Of a DNA stretch of 64,000 nucleotides, positions 28,601-34,976 are shown in pieces (position 1 is the first letter of the stretch; every line of letters starts with the position of its first letter). The notes under the pieces are model-generated. The model was not told where the DNA came from, did no database searches, and was given only the letters and a program-made list of their open reading frames with translations. The stretch covers positions 62,333 through 126,332 of the forward strand of contig NZ_QMHP01000012.1 of the NCBI RefSeq assembly GCF_003313335.1, given 5' to 3'. Origin of the DNA: Pedobacter zeaxanthinifaciens (GTDB taxonomy: Bacteria > Bacteroidota > Bacteroidia > Sphingobacteriales > Sphingobacteriaceae). Both the position numbers and the translations under genes were made by a program.

Positions 28601-29318
28601 GGGTAGTTACTGCGCTTGTAAGTGCTCGTTTATCTATCGTTTGGTAGCCGGTGTTAATTACAACCTCTTGCAAGTCAGAAGTAGTCATAGATAAAGTCAC
28701 TGTACGAGCTCTTTGTGCACTGATTTCCAAATCTGCATAACCCAGTAAATGAATTTCTAAAATAGATTCTGCATATTGCCCCGGAACGGAAAAACGGCCA
28801 TTTTTATCTGTTCTAGTAGAAAAACTGGCTCCTTTTACTTTCACGGTTACGCCGTCTAGCGGGCTTCCTTTATCGTTGGTTACTATACCGCTCACACTAC
28901 TTTGCAGTCCCTGAGCAGATGTACCTGCAGCATTTTTATCAATCAGGATAATCATCCTGTCCTGTACTTCGTAACCAATAGGTTGTTCAGCAAACAACTT
29001 TCTCAAAGCACTTAGTAACGGTTCTTTTACTAATTTCAATGTTACTGGTTTCGCTTTCTTTAGTATGAGGTCGTTGTAAGAAAAATCATACTTGGTTTGT
29101 CGGCCAATTTCCTCGGTTGCTTGTGCCAAGGAGGCATTTTTTAGGTTAATTGTTACAGTTTGCGCTTTTACATCATTTAAAACCTGCATGGTAAAAAACA
29201 GTAAAAAAGTGGCTAAAAACTTCATCGGCAACGTTAGGTTATGGTTGCATTTTGCCTTCAAATTTTGAGCGGAAGGCACACGCCAGTCTTTGTCCTTGTA
29301 AAAAAGGAAATACTTCAT
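25650..29318 (-). CDS. SusC/RagA-family TonB-dependent receptor with STN domain
   Basis: The 1222-residue protein has a long N-region before the hydrophobic signal (MKFLATFLLFFTMQVLNDVKA). It then has an STN domain (LKNASLAQATEEIGRQTKYD), a carboxypeptidase-regulatory-like domain (VSGIVTNDKGSPLDGVTVKV), the SusC signature LQEVVINTGYQTIDKRALTS, a plug (LRIRGTSTILGNREPLWVLD) and a barrel ending PTYSASINVSF. The STN domain fits signalling through the FecR protein encoded just upstream. The start at 29318 is the longest; an internal ATG at the MKFLATF segment is possible, but long leaders of this kind are frequent in the family. Confidence 0.94.
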   Translation of the reverse strand: MKYFLFYKDKDWRVPSAQNLKAKCNHNLTLPMKFLATFLLFFTMQVLNDVKAQTVTINLKNASLAQATEEIGRQTKYDFSYNDLILKKAKPVTLKLVKEPLLSALRKLFAEQPIGYEVQDRMIILIDKNAAGTSAQGLQSSVSGIVTNDKGSPLDGVTVKVKGASFSTRTDKNGRFSVPGQYAESILEIHLLGYADLEISAQRARTVTLSMTTSDLQEVVINTGYQTIDKRALTSAVTTLKMDDIIAPGINTVDKLLEGRVPGLIFMQNSGQVGAAPKLRIRGTSTILGNREPLWVLDGIVLQDPVNIDPQRMNDLDFVNLLGNAIAGLNPEDIDQIDVLKDAAATALYGARAGNGVIVITTKKGKKGKPTIAYAAVTTFTQRPRYSDANMYMMNSAERMDVSKELVEKGVYYSNVTQWSGYEDALIKYNNGTIGYNEFKRLSDYYASVNTDWFDLLTRDSFSQNHTLTLSGGSDEIKYYSSLGYTNEQGTLNGEFGKRYSSMLNITADYKRFTAQIGFTGSYSNRNYSPSDLGVLNYAYNTSRTMPAYNTDGSLFYYPRTDNGQIYNFNILSEQQNSGDNTKLIEAKIRALLKLKITQEFNLEGTFAYGISNNNRELYYTKDTYYISKLRADRALNRDLAPIGGELQKNETTNNNYTGRLQANFIKGLGESKNHSINAMAGIEIKSNEYNGFNITRRGYFTEMGGYFDAVPTTYSAYYQQWMAINKSALGYYERQLTNELAWYASTGYSYRDKYIFNVHIRGEQSNLFGRRSNNKLLPIWALSGRWNMKEDLFNNTNWINDIALKASWGWQGNMLPGQSPYMVISTNTVTNPYYGTTYANISNYPNPDLKWERTSSTNVAVDFSIFGNKVKGSLGYFYKKTLDAFLNKTVAEINGVQTYVINSGTLENQGIEVALNITAIDRAGLNKSKRGFVWRFDPQLGQVLNKVLNRAINNRNNVLVDNLTYANFLDGSVQLSGKPINTFYSYKFKGLNPTTGTPIFYGAEPENAAALQQKYAQMTREDMYLEVLSESGRREPFIQGGLSNYFGWRNFGLSFNLTYSLGNKIRLMKITSGNYATLAAYPQQNLRKEFVYRWRKPGDEAYTNIPGIQTSVDLNSSWWQQYPASSLMLGGSVYELYDNSDVRLVSADHVKLQSASFRYSFNENLLRKLGLGSAYVSLNGTNLFIISNKALKGQDPTQSGSAPNINLSLRPTYSASINVSF

Positions 29319-29444
29319 AATTTTGTAAAGATTAGATAGTTTGTTAGGTTGTTAAGATTTCTCAAATATCGGATCTATATCAGCTGGTAATGTGGCGACA
29401 TTGCCGGCTTTTTTTATAGCTAACCGATGCAAATTAAACTGCTT

Positions 29445-30599
29445 TTAACGCATAAGTTGAATACTCCTTCCTTTAACTTGAAATTTTAGATTAGTTATTT
29501 TTTCAAGAGCGTTTAATACAGTTGAGAGTTGTCTATTTCTATTGATCGAAGCGTGAATATATACTTCGGCAGGAACGTTAGTATAATCAACATCTACATC
29601 ATACCAGCGTTCAATTTGTCTTAAAACATCAACTAAGGAGCTGGCTTTAAATCTAAACTCGCCATCTTTCCAAGCGCTGAAAACCGTAGCATCTACATTT
29701 TCAACAGCTACATTATCGTTATTTAACACCGCCTGTTGTCCTGGAATCAATTTCGCCAATGGGTTATTATCCTTTTTATTCAGTTGTACGCTACCAGAAA
29801 GCAATGTGGTTATGGTTCTAGTGTCGTTTTTATAAGCGTTTACGTTAAAACTGGTACCTAAAACTTTTATGTTTTGGCTTTTTGTCGCTACAATAAAAGG
29901 TTGCTTAGGGTTATGCGTAACTTCAAAGTAAGCTTCTCCAACAAGCTGCACTTTTCTTTCATTTTCGGCAAAATTTGTTGGATAAATTATTGATGATTCG
30001 GCATTTAACCACACTTTAGTTCCATCACTTAAAGTTACTTTATACTGACCACCGCGTGGTGTACTCAAGGTTATAATTTCGTTTTCATCTTCGTTTTTCA
30101 AAATTACACCATCTTCGTAGTGTATGTTGTCGTTATCTACAATGATTTCTCCCTTTTTACCACTTAAGTTGTAAACAAAACCGTTGGATGATTTAAGTAT
30201 TGCCTTATTACCGCCGGGCTGAATGTCGGCTGCGATGGAGAGCTGTAGCTTATCAGTATCTTTTCTTGTATTGAAAAAGTAAAGGGTCAGGGAAATCATT
30301 ACCAAAATAGCTGCAGCAACCCTAAACCACCAAAGCTTAGCAATTGAGGCTCGCTTCACTGGCTGATTTATGCGTTGATGGATTGACTCCCAAGCCAAAT
30401 TTTTAACTAGATTAGATTGTTTTGAGAGCTGTTCGCTATCTGTTAAATGGTTTGAAAAGTGTTGTTCGAGCAGTCCATCTAGCTTTTGCTGTTGAGCTTG
30501 ATCATGCACCATTGCATTCAACAGCATCAACTCTGGAGCAGTGATGGTTTGGTCAATATATTTCCGAAACAGTTCGTTGATGTCCTGTTGTGCTTTCAT
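29445..30599 (-). CDS. FecR-family anti-sigma factor
   Basis: This 384-residue protein has a cytoplasmic N-terminus, one transmembrane helix near residues 88-110 (WWFRVAAAILVMISLTLYFF) and a FecR domain (STPRGGQYKVTLSDGTKVWL, VQLVGEAYFEVTHN). A C-terminal DUF4974-like domain follows (LVDVLRQIERWYDVDVDYTN). It should restrain the sigma factor at 30676-31266 and receive a signal from the STN domain of the receptor at 25650-29318. It lies 76 bases after the sigma gene. Confidence 0.93.
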   Translation of the reverse strand: MKAQQDINELFRKYIDQTITAPELMLLNAMVHDQAQQQKLDGLLEQHFSNHLTDSEQLSKQSNLVKNLAWESIHQRINQPVKRASIAKLWWFRVAAAILVMISLTLYFFNTRKDTDKLQLSIAADIQPGGNKAILKSSNGFVYNLSGKKGEIIVDNDNIHYEDGVILKNEDENEIITLSTPRGGQYKVTLSDGTKVWLNAESSIIYPTNFAENERKVQLVGEAYFEVTHNPKQPFIVATKSQNIKVLGTSFNVNAYKNDTRTITTLLSGSVQLNKKDNNPLAKLIPGQQAVLNNDNVAVENVDATVFSAWKDGEFRFKASSLVDVLRQIERWYDVDVDYTNVPAEVYIHASINRNRQLSTVLNALEKITNLKFQVKGRSIQLMR

Positions 30600-30675
30600 T
30601 GTTTGGTTAGGAGCGCTTTTAGCGGCTCGTTAACTTATATACACATGAAAAGAAAAAAGTAGCACCCCAAAATGA

Positions 30676-31266
30676 TTATTTTTTTAAAAAAGTTGGAATT
30701 AGCAGAATTATTAGCTCTAAATATTGATTTTTAAGCGCCATTTTCAGTTTTTTACCCGCCTCTTGAATATGATGATTAATTGCAGAACTACTTATTTTCA
30801 ACAATTCTGCAATCTCTTGGTAACTCCTACCCTCCATCTTGTGCATCACATATACCTCTTTTTGACGGGGTGTAAGCGTATTCAATGCAGCATCAAGTAT
30901 GGCTTTTGCATCTGACTGATTAAGCGAATCTTCAATAGGATTGTATCCCAAATCTTCTTCAAAACTGGCATAAAGTGCTTTATCATACATGCTTTTTCTG
31001 TAAGCATTTTTAGATAGATTAGCCGCCATTTTATAAAGCAGGCCAACAAAACTCAAGTCTGGATCAATTGCCTGTCTTATTTCCCAAATTTTAACAAAAA
31101 TATCTTGAAGGATATCTTGAGCAAGCTCTTCCGAACGCAACAATTGGATTAACTTAGCTGCCAAACGAGGTGCGTATAACTCATAGATTGCTCGGAACGC
31201 TTCCTGATCATTATGTTGCAGCCTCAGCAGTAATTCCCGCTCGTCACCATTGGAAGATATTTTCAC
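30676..31266 (-). CDS. ECF sigma factor (FecI-like, Bacteroidota type)
   Basis: This 196-residue protein has region 2 (EAFRAIYELYAPRLAAKLIQ, DIFVKIWEIRQAI) and region 4 (LTPRQKEVYVMHKMEGRSYQ, EIAELLKISSSAINHHIQEA). It ends in a hydrophobic tail (YLELIILLIPTFLKK), unusual for a soluble sigma factor and possibly membrane-touching. It heads the second sigma/FecR/SusC/SusD operon. It differs clearly from the sigma factor at 18158-18760, so the two loci probably have separate regulons. Confidence 0.92.
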   Translation of the reverse strand: MKISSNGDERELLLRLQHNDQEAFRAIYELYAPRLAAKLIQLLRSEELAQDILQDIFVKIWEIRQAIDPDLSFVGLLYKMAANLSKNAYRKSMYDKALYASFEEDLGYNPIEDSLNQSDAKAILDAALNTLTPRQKEVYVMHKMEGRSYQEIAELLKISSSAINHHIQEAGKKLKMALKNQYLELIILLIPTFLKK

Positions 31267-31669
31267 TTTAATAGGTTGTTAAGTAGACCTAAATTACTAA
31301 AAAACGTTAAACTCAAAAAAATCTTATTGAATTAAATAAAATTTTGAAGCATTCACATCATATTTCACTCAATTAATCAGACATCAAAATTAAAAACACT
31401 ATTATTTTAGATTAACCGACGTGAAACAAGGTAAACATAGACAACCTTAGCACTCACAATCGTTTTTGCACCTATATTTCCCAACATAACACAAGCCTTC
31501 TTCGATATTTTTCATCAACAAAAAATTTAAAGCACTTAATGATAAGGCATTTGCAAACGGAGTACTCAAATTTGTTTTAAATAAAATAATGCATTTGTAT
31601 AAAATGTCTATATTGAACATATTTTTGAAAACTTACCAAGCGCAAACTAACACTTACACAAATCCTAAA
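31267..31669. other. Divergent intergenic region
   Basis: These 403 AT-rich bases separate the minus-strand sigma gene (start 31266) from the plus-strand PAS gene (start 31670). I see no convincing coding frame, strong hairpin or repeat. It must hold promoters for both directions. An in-frame ATG at 31589 could extend the PAS protein by 27 residues, but that extension lacks domain character. Confidence 0.5.
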
Positions 31670-32635
31670 ATGAAGGATAGAAAAACGCTCTATGCCACTT
31701 ATCGAAAACGTGTAGAAACTATCCTGGAAAGTTTTACGGATGGCTTTTTTGAAGTGCACAACAGTTGGACCGTAACCTACTGGAACCGTACCGCCGAAGA
31801 ACTTCTAAAAATACCCAAGGATACCATCATTGGTAAAAACCTTTGGGATGTTTTTCCTGAAGCTGTTAGGTTAAAATTTTATACGGAATATCGCCGTGCC
31901 ATGTCAACGCAAACCTCAACTCGGTTTGAAGAATATTTCTATCCTAAAGATATGTGGTTCGAAGTATCGGTATTCCCAAATGGGCAAGGCCTTTCAATTT
32001 ATTTTAAAGATATTACCGAACGTAAAAAAACCGCTGAAGAACTAGAGAGTGAGCGTAAAAAATATAGGGATTTGTTTAATCAAAATCCACTTCCGCAATG
32101 GGTATATGATATTGAAAGCCTGGCCTTTTTAGATGTAAACCAATCAGCAATAAAAAGCTATGGTTATTCTAGAGAAGAATTTTTGGCCATGTCAATTCTA
32201 CAAATAAGGCCCAAAGAAGATATTGCTGAAATATCAGTGATATTAAACGAAGTAAAAAAGAGTGGCGAACCTATGACTAGTTCAGTGAGGCATCTCAAAA
32301 AAAATGGCAATTTGATTTACGCAGAAGTTAAAGGCACTCCTATTATGTTTAATGGAACGCCGGCTAGAATGATCGTTGCGGTTGACAAAACTACAGAGAT
32401 CAAAGCAGAATTAGCTAAGCAAAAGAGCATTGAAAAACTACACGAAATTACTTGGATACAGGCTCACGAAGTAAGGCGACCGCTATCTAACATCCTGGGA
32501 TTAGTCTCTCTTTTAGAGGCAGACCACTGTAATCCAGAAAATACAGTTTTAATTCAAAAGTTAATGGACCAGGCAAAAGAGCTGGACCAAGTAATCATTA
32601 AAACTGCTAAGAGCACTAACCAACATCTCCTTTAA
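31670..32635 (+). CDS. PAS-domain protein with histidine-kinase-like H-box but no ATPase domain
   Basis: With the start at 31670 the product has about 321 residues. It has two PAS domains (about 10-115, with SWTVTYWNRTAEELLKIPKD, and about 130-245, with YSREEFLAMSILQIRPKEDI) and a final helical segment. That segment holds HEVRRPLSNILGLVSLLE, like the H-box of HisKA domains. The protein stops shortly after (TKSTNQHLL-like end), so no HATPase domain is present. It may be a phosphotransfer or dimerisation partner, a sensor acting through the response regulator 209 bases downstream, or a truncated kinase. No membrane segment was seen. Confidence 0.8.
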   Translation: MKDRKTLYATYRKRVETILESFTDGFFEVHNSWTVTYWNRTAEELLKIPKDTIIGKNLWDVFPEAVRLKFYTEYRRAMSTQTSTRFEEYFYPKDMWFEVSVFPNGQGLSIYFKDITERKKTAEELESERKKYRDLFNQNPLPQWVYDIESLAFLDVNQSAIKSYGYSREEFLAMSILQIRPKEDIAEISVILNEVKKSGEPMTSSVRHLKKNGNLIYAEVKGTPIMFNGTPARMIVAVDKTTEIKAELAKQKSIEKLHEITWIQAHEVRRPLSNILGLVSLLEADHCNPENTVLIQKLMDQAKELDQVIIKTAKSTNQHLL

Positions 32636-32697
32636 TTGCTAGTTAACCAGTAGCGGCTGAGCCACACTACGGACAATTTCTTTAGCGCTATATAAAA

Positions 32698-32721
32698 AAG
32701 CTTTAGTTTGCGAAACTAAAA
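32698..32721. terminator. Hairpin between PAS gene and response-regulator gene
   Basis: TTTAGTTT at 32702-32709 pairs exactly with AAACTAAA at 32713-32720 across a 3-base loop. The plus strand has no following T-run, while the minus strand has CTTTTTTATA after the stem, so it looks better as a minus-strand terminator. It could stop transcripts entering from the small minus-strand gene at 33614-33766. Confidence 0.45.
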
Positions 32722-32844
32722 AGCCGTGATTAGAAATTAATCCTTTAACACGTAGCACATTGAAAACTTTATGGAATACTGCGCTTTAAAAATCGGGAAC
32801 AAATCCTTAATTTAAGCGGTAGAGTTTCATTAAAATAGAAAAGT

Positions 32845-33588
32845 GTGAATATTAGCTGTGTAATTGTAGATGATGACCATGATGCAGTGGCTGGGTTGGT
32901 GACTTATTTGGAAGCATTTCCAGAAATAATTGTAGAACATACTTTTACCGACCCAGTTGAGGCCATGGCCTACCTTTTAAATAAAAAAGTTGACCTTTTA
33001 TTATTGGATGTAGATATGCCAAAAATTAATGGTATTGAACTTACAGCGGCAGTTAGGACACAGGTAGATAAGCTTGTTTTCACTACTGCGCACACCAAAT
33101 ATGCATTTGAAGCTTTTGAACATTTGGCAGACGCCTACCTGCTCAAACCTTTTTCGTTGGCTAAATTTGTAGCTACGCTACACCGTCTTTATCCTAAAAC
33201 CAAAGAAACCGAAAAAACACAACCGGAAACCATTAGCGAAGAGGATTTCATTTTTGTAAAAGCAAAGCAAGACTCAAAACTAGTTAAGGTGAAACTGAAG
33301 GAACTTATTGTGATAGAAAGCAAGAATAACTACGTTGAGCTACAAGCGGTAGATAGGCAGGTGATTACGTACATGACGTTAAGCGAACTTGCAAAAAAGC
33401 TAAACGGACAACCCGATTTTATTCAGGTACAACGAAGCTTTATTATTAACAAGCACTATATTGAATACGTAGATGGTAACACGCTAGTGATGGCCAGTGG
33501 GGCAAAAGTAACGGTTGGCGAAATGTACCGACCTACTTTTCAATCGTTTTTAGATGAAAGAATAATAAAAATGGGAAAAAAGCGCTAG
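32845..33588 (+). CDS. LytTR-family response regulator
   Basis: The frame starts with GTG at 32845. The 247-residue product has a receiver domain with the acidic pocket DDD at 9-11, phospho-acceptor Asp55 in LLLLDVDMPKINGIEL, Thr in FTTAH and Lys in LLKPF. A C-terminal LytTR DNA-binding domain follows (about 140-240, LIVIESKNNYVELQA, FIQVQRSFIINKHYIEYVDG). LytTR regulators usually pair with LytS-type kinases; the kinase at 33852-34976 lies 263 bases downstream on the same strand. Between them, on the opposite strand, is the candidate precursor-peptide gene. Confidence 0.92.
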   Translation: MNISCVIVDDDHDAVAGLVTYLEAFPEIIVEHTFTDPVEAMAYLLNKKVDLLLLDVDMPKINGIELTAAVRTQVDKLVFTTAHTKYAFEAFEHLADAYLLKPFSLAKFVATLHRLYPKTKETEKTQPETISEEDFIFVKAKQDSKLVKVKLKELIVIESKNNYVELQAVDRQVITYMTLSELAKKLNGQPDFIQVQRSFIINKHYIEYVDGNTLVMASGAKVTVGEMYRPTFQSFLDERIIKMGKKR

Positions 33589-33613
33589 TCCTTTTTCCCA
33601 TTTAGAGAGCTGT

Positions 33614-33766
33614 TTAACGAACAATTTGTACACGTGGTCCCATTGTCGTTTTTACTGAAGTTAATTCAGAGGTGGGGTCGCTGGTAAACAGTACAGCATT
33701 TGTGGCGTGGGATTTTTTGAAAGTTCCAACTTTCCTAATCTCCAATTTGATCTTTTTATTTTCCAT
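33614..33766 (-). CDS. Candidate RiPP precursor peptide, Ser/Thr-rich, without Cys
   Basis: A 50-codon frame runs from ATG 33766 to TAA 33614. The N-terminal half is charged (MENKKIKLEIRKVGTFKKSH) and resembles the KLxLxK-type leaders of Bacteroidota class I lanthipeptide precursors. The C-terminal half holds eight Ser/Thr residues in positions 28-41 (FTSDPTSELTSVKTT) and ends MGPRVQIVR. There is no Cys at all, so lanthionine rings cannot form; dehydrated residues or another modification would be expected. A LanB-type dehydratase is encoded 1.1 kb upstream on the same strand, and a kinase and regulator flank the peptide gene. The reading frame is certain; the precursor role is inference from position and composition. 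Confidence 0.5.
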   Translation of the reverse strand: MENKKIKLEIRKVGTFKKSHATNAVLFTSDPTSELTSVKTTMGPRVQIVR

Positions 33767-33851
33767 AATCGTACAGTTAACGAATTGAAATTAGCGCTAG
33801 TAATTACCACTAAAAAATCTGTTATTTGGAAACCTTATTATTCGATGCGGA

Positions 33852-34976
33852 ATGGCAAAAAATCTAGATAAAAAAGTTTTAAGACTTCATGTTTTAATAT
33901 GGGCTCTCTTTATTAGTTGGGAAACAATTATCACCAATTTACTTTATGATATGGCTGTAGAGCCAATCATTTATATTGTTCACTATGCTATCACTATAGC
34001 ACTTTTCTATCTACAGTCAAATGTAATTTTGCCTCGGTTAAGTAAAAACAGGTTGCGTTGGCTGTGGATTCCTTTGTTCTGCATCATCTTCCTTTTGATG
34101 TATATCGCAGCACATTTGATTGGTGAAATCTTCTTAATCCACCTTTTGGACAAGCCAATTAAACCATGGTACGGCTATACTTGGCAAAGTTTTCTAAAAA
34201 ATGGTTATCGGGGGTTATTTTTTATGGGATTTTCAACCGGTTACTTTTACCTACGCAACTACATGGCGCAACGCAATTTGACGCAACAGTTAGAAACCGA
34301 ACGTTTAATATCGATTATTGAACAGCAACAAATACGGAGCGAATTGGATGTCATGCAAAATGCTTTCTTAAAAGCACAAATCAATCCGCATTTCCTGTTC
34401 AACATTCTTAATTACATCCACCTTCAAACAATAAAATCGGCACCTCAAATTAGTGAGGCCGTAACTACCCTAGCCAGCGTTATGCGTTTTGCTTTTGATA
34501 TAGAACATGCCGGAGAAAGAATTAGATTGGGTGATGAATTGGAGCAAGTGAATGATATTAGTTATTTGTACAGCCTAAAAAAAGGGCAAGGCACACTTAA
34601 ACTTGATTATGAACTAGCAGTGTGCGAGTTACAACTTATTCCACTAGTATTGCTAACGTTAGCAGAAAACTGCTACAAACATGGCAACTTAGCTGAACAG
34701 GATGCTGAGATGTCTGTGCTATTGGAAAATGATCATTTGAAGATTTCCACTTGGAACAGAACATCTCAACAAAAACCTCTCAGTTCTACTAAAAATGGCT
34801 TAGCCAATTTGGAAAAAAGACTACTTACAGCTTATGGCAATACACATTTGTTTACTTATGGTAATGATGGCAATGGCGGGTTTACCGTTCAACTAGATAT
34901 TCCTTTGGAACAAGTACTGCAGTCCTCTGCGAATAGAGGTAAAGAAACTGGTATAGTTGAGCCTCATGGAGCCTAG
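33852..34976 (+). CDS. LytS-type sensor histidine kinase
   Basis: The 374-residue protein has four likely membrane helices in the first 135 residues (HVLIWALFISWETIITNLLY, IIYIVHYAITIALFYL, WIPLFCIIFLLMYIAAHLIG, GYRGLFFMGFSTGYFYL). A coiled segment follows, then the His_kinase domain with QINPHFLFNILNYIHLQ (His180), and an ATPase part with LTLAENCYKHG and NGLANLEKRL. It probably phosphorylates the LytTR regulator encoded just upstream. It is divergent from the candidate peptide gene (85 bases between starts) and its 3' end overlaps the 3' end of the dehydratase gene by 95 bases. A role in sensing the peptide or its product is plausible but not shown. Confidence 0.9.
   Translation: MAKNLDKKVLRLHVLIWALFISWETIITNLLYDMAVEPIIYIVHYAITIALFYLQSNVILPRLSKNRLRWLWIPLFCIIFLLMYIAAHLIGEIFLIHLLDKPIKPWYGYTWQSFLKNGYRGLFFMGFSTGYFYLRNYMAQRNLTQQLETERLISIIEQQQIRSELDVMQNAFLKAQINPHFLFNILNYIHLQTIKSAPQISEAVTTLASVMRFAFDIEHAGERIRLGDELEQVNDISYLYSLKKGQGTLKLDYELAVCELQLIPLVLLTLAENCYKHGNLAEQDAEMSVLLENDHLKISTWNRTSQQKPLSSTKNGLANLEKRLLTAYGNTHLFTYGNDGNGGFTVQLDIPLEQVLQSSANRGKETGIVEPHGA

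Noticed and set aside
33614..33766. Calling the peptide a lantibiotic
   Set aside because: It contains no Cys, so lanthionine bridges cannot form, and no LanC gene is present. Only 'candidate precursor' is supported.
33773..33781. ACAGTTAAC as a LytTR binding half-site next to the peptide gene
   Set aside because: It fits the general LytTR half-site pattern, but no second copy at the usual spacing was found, and such a short match is expected by chance.
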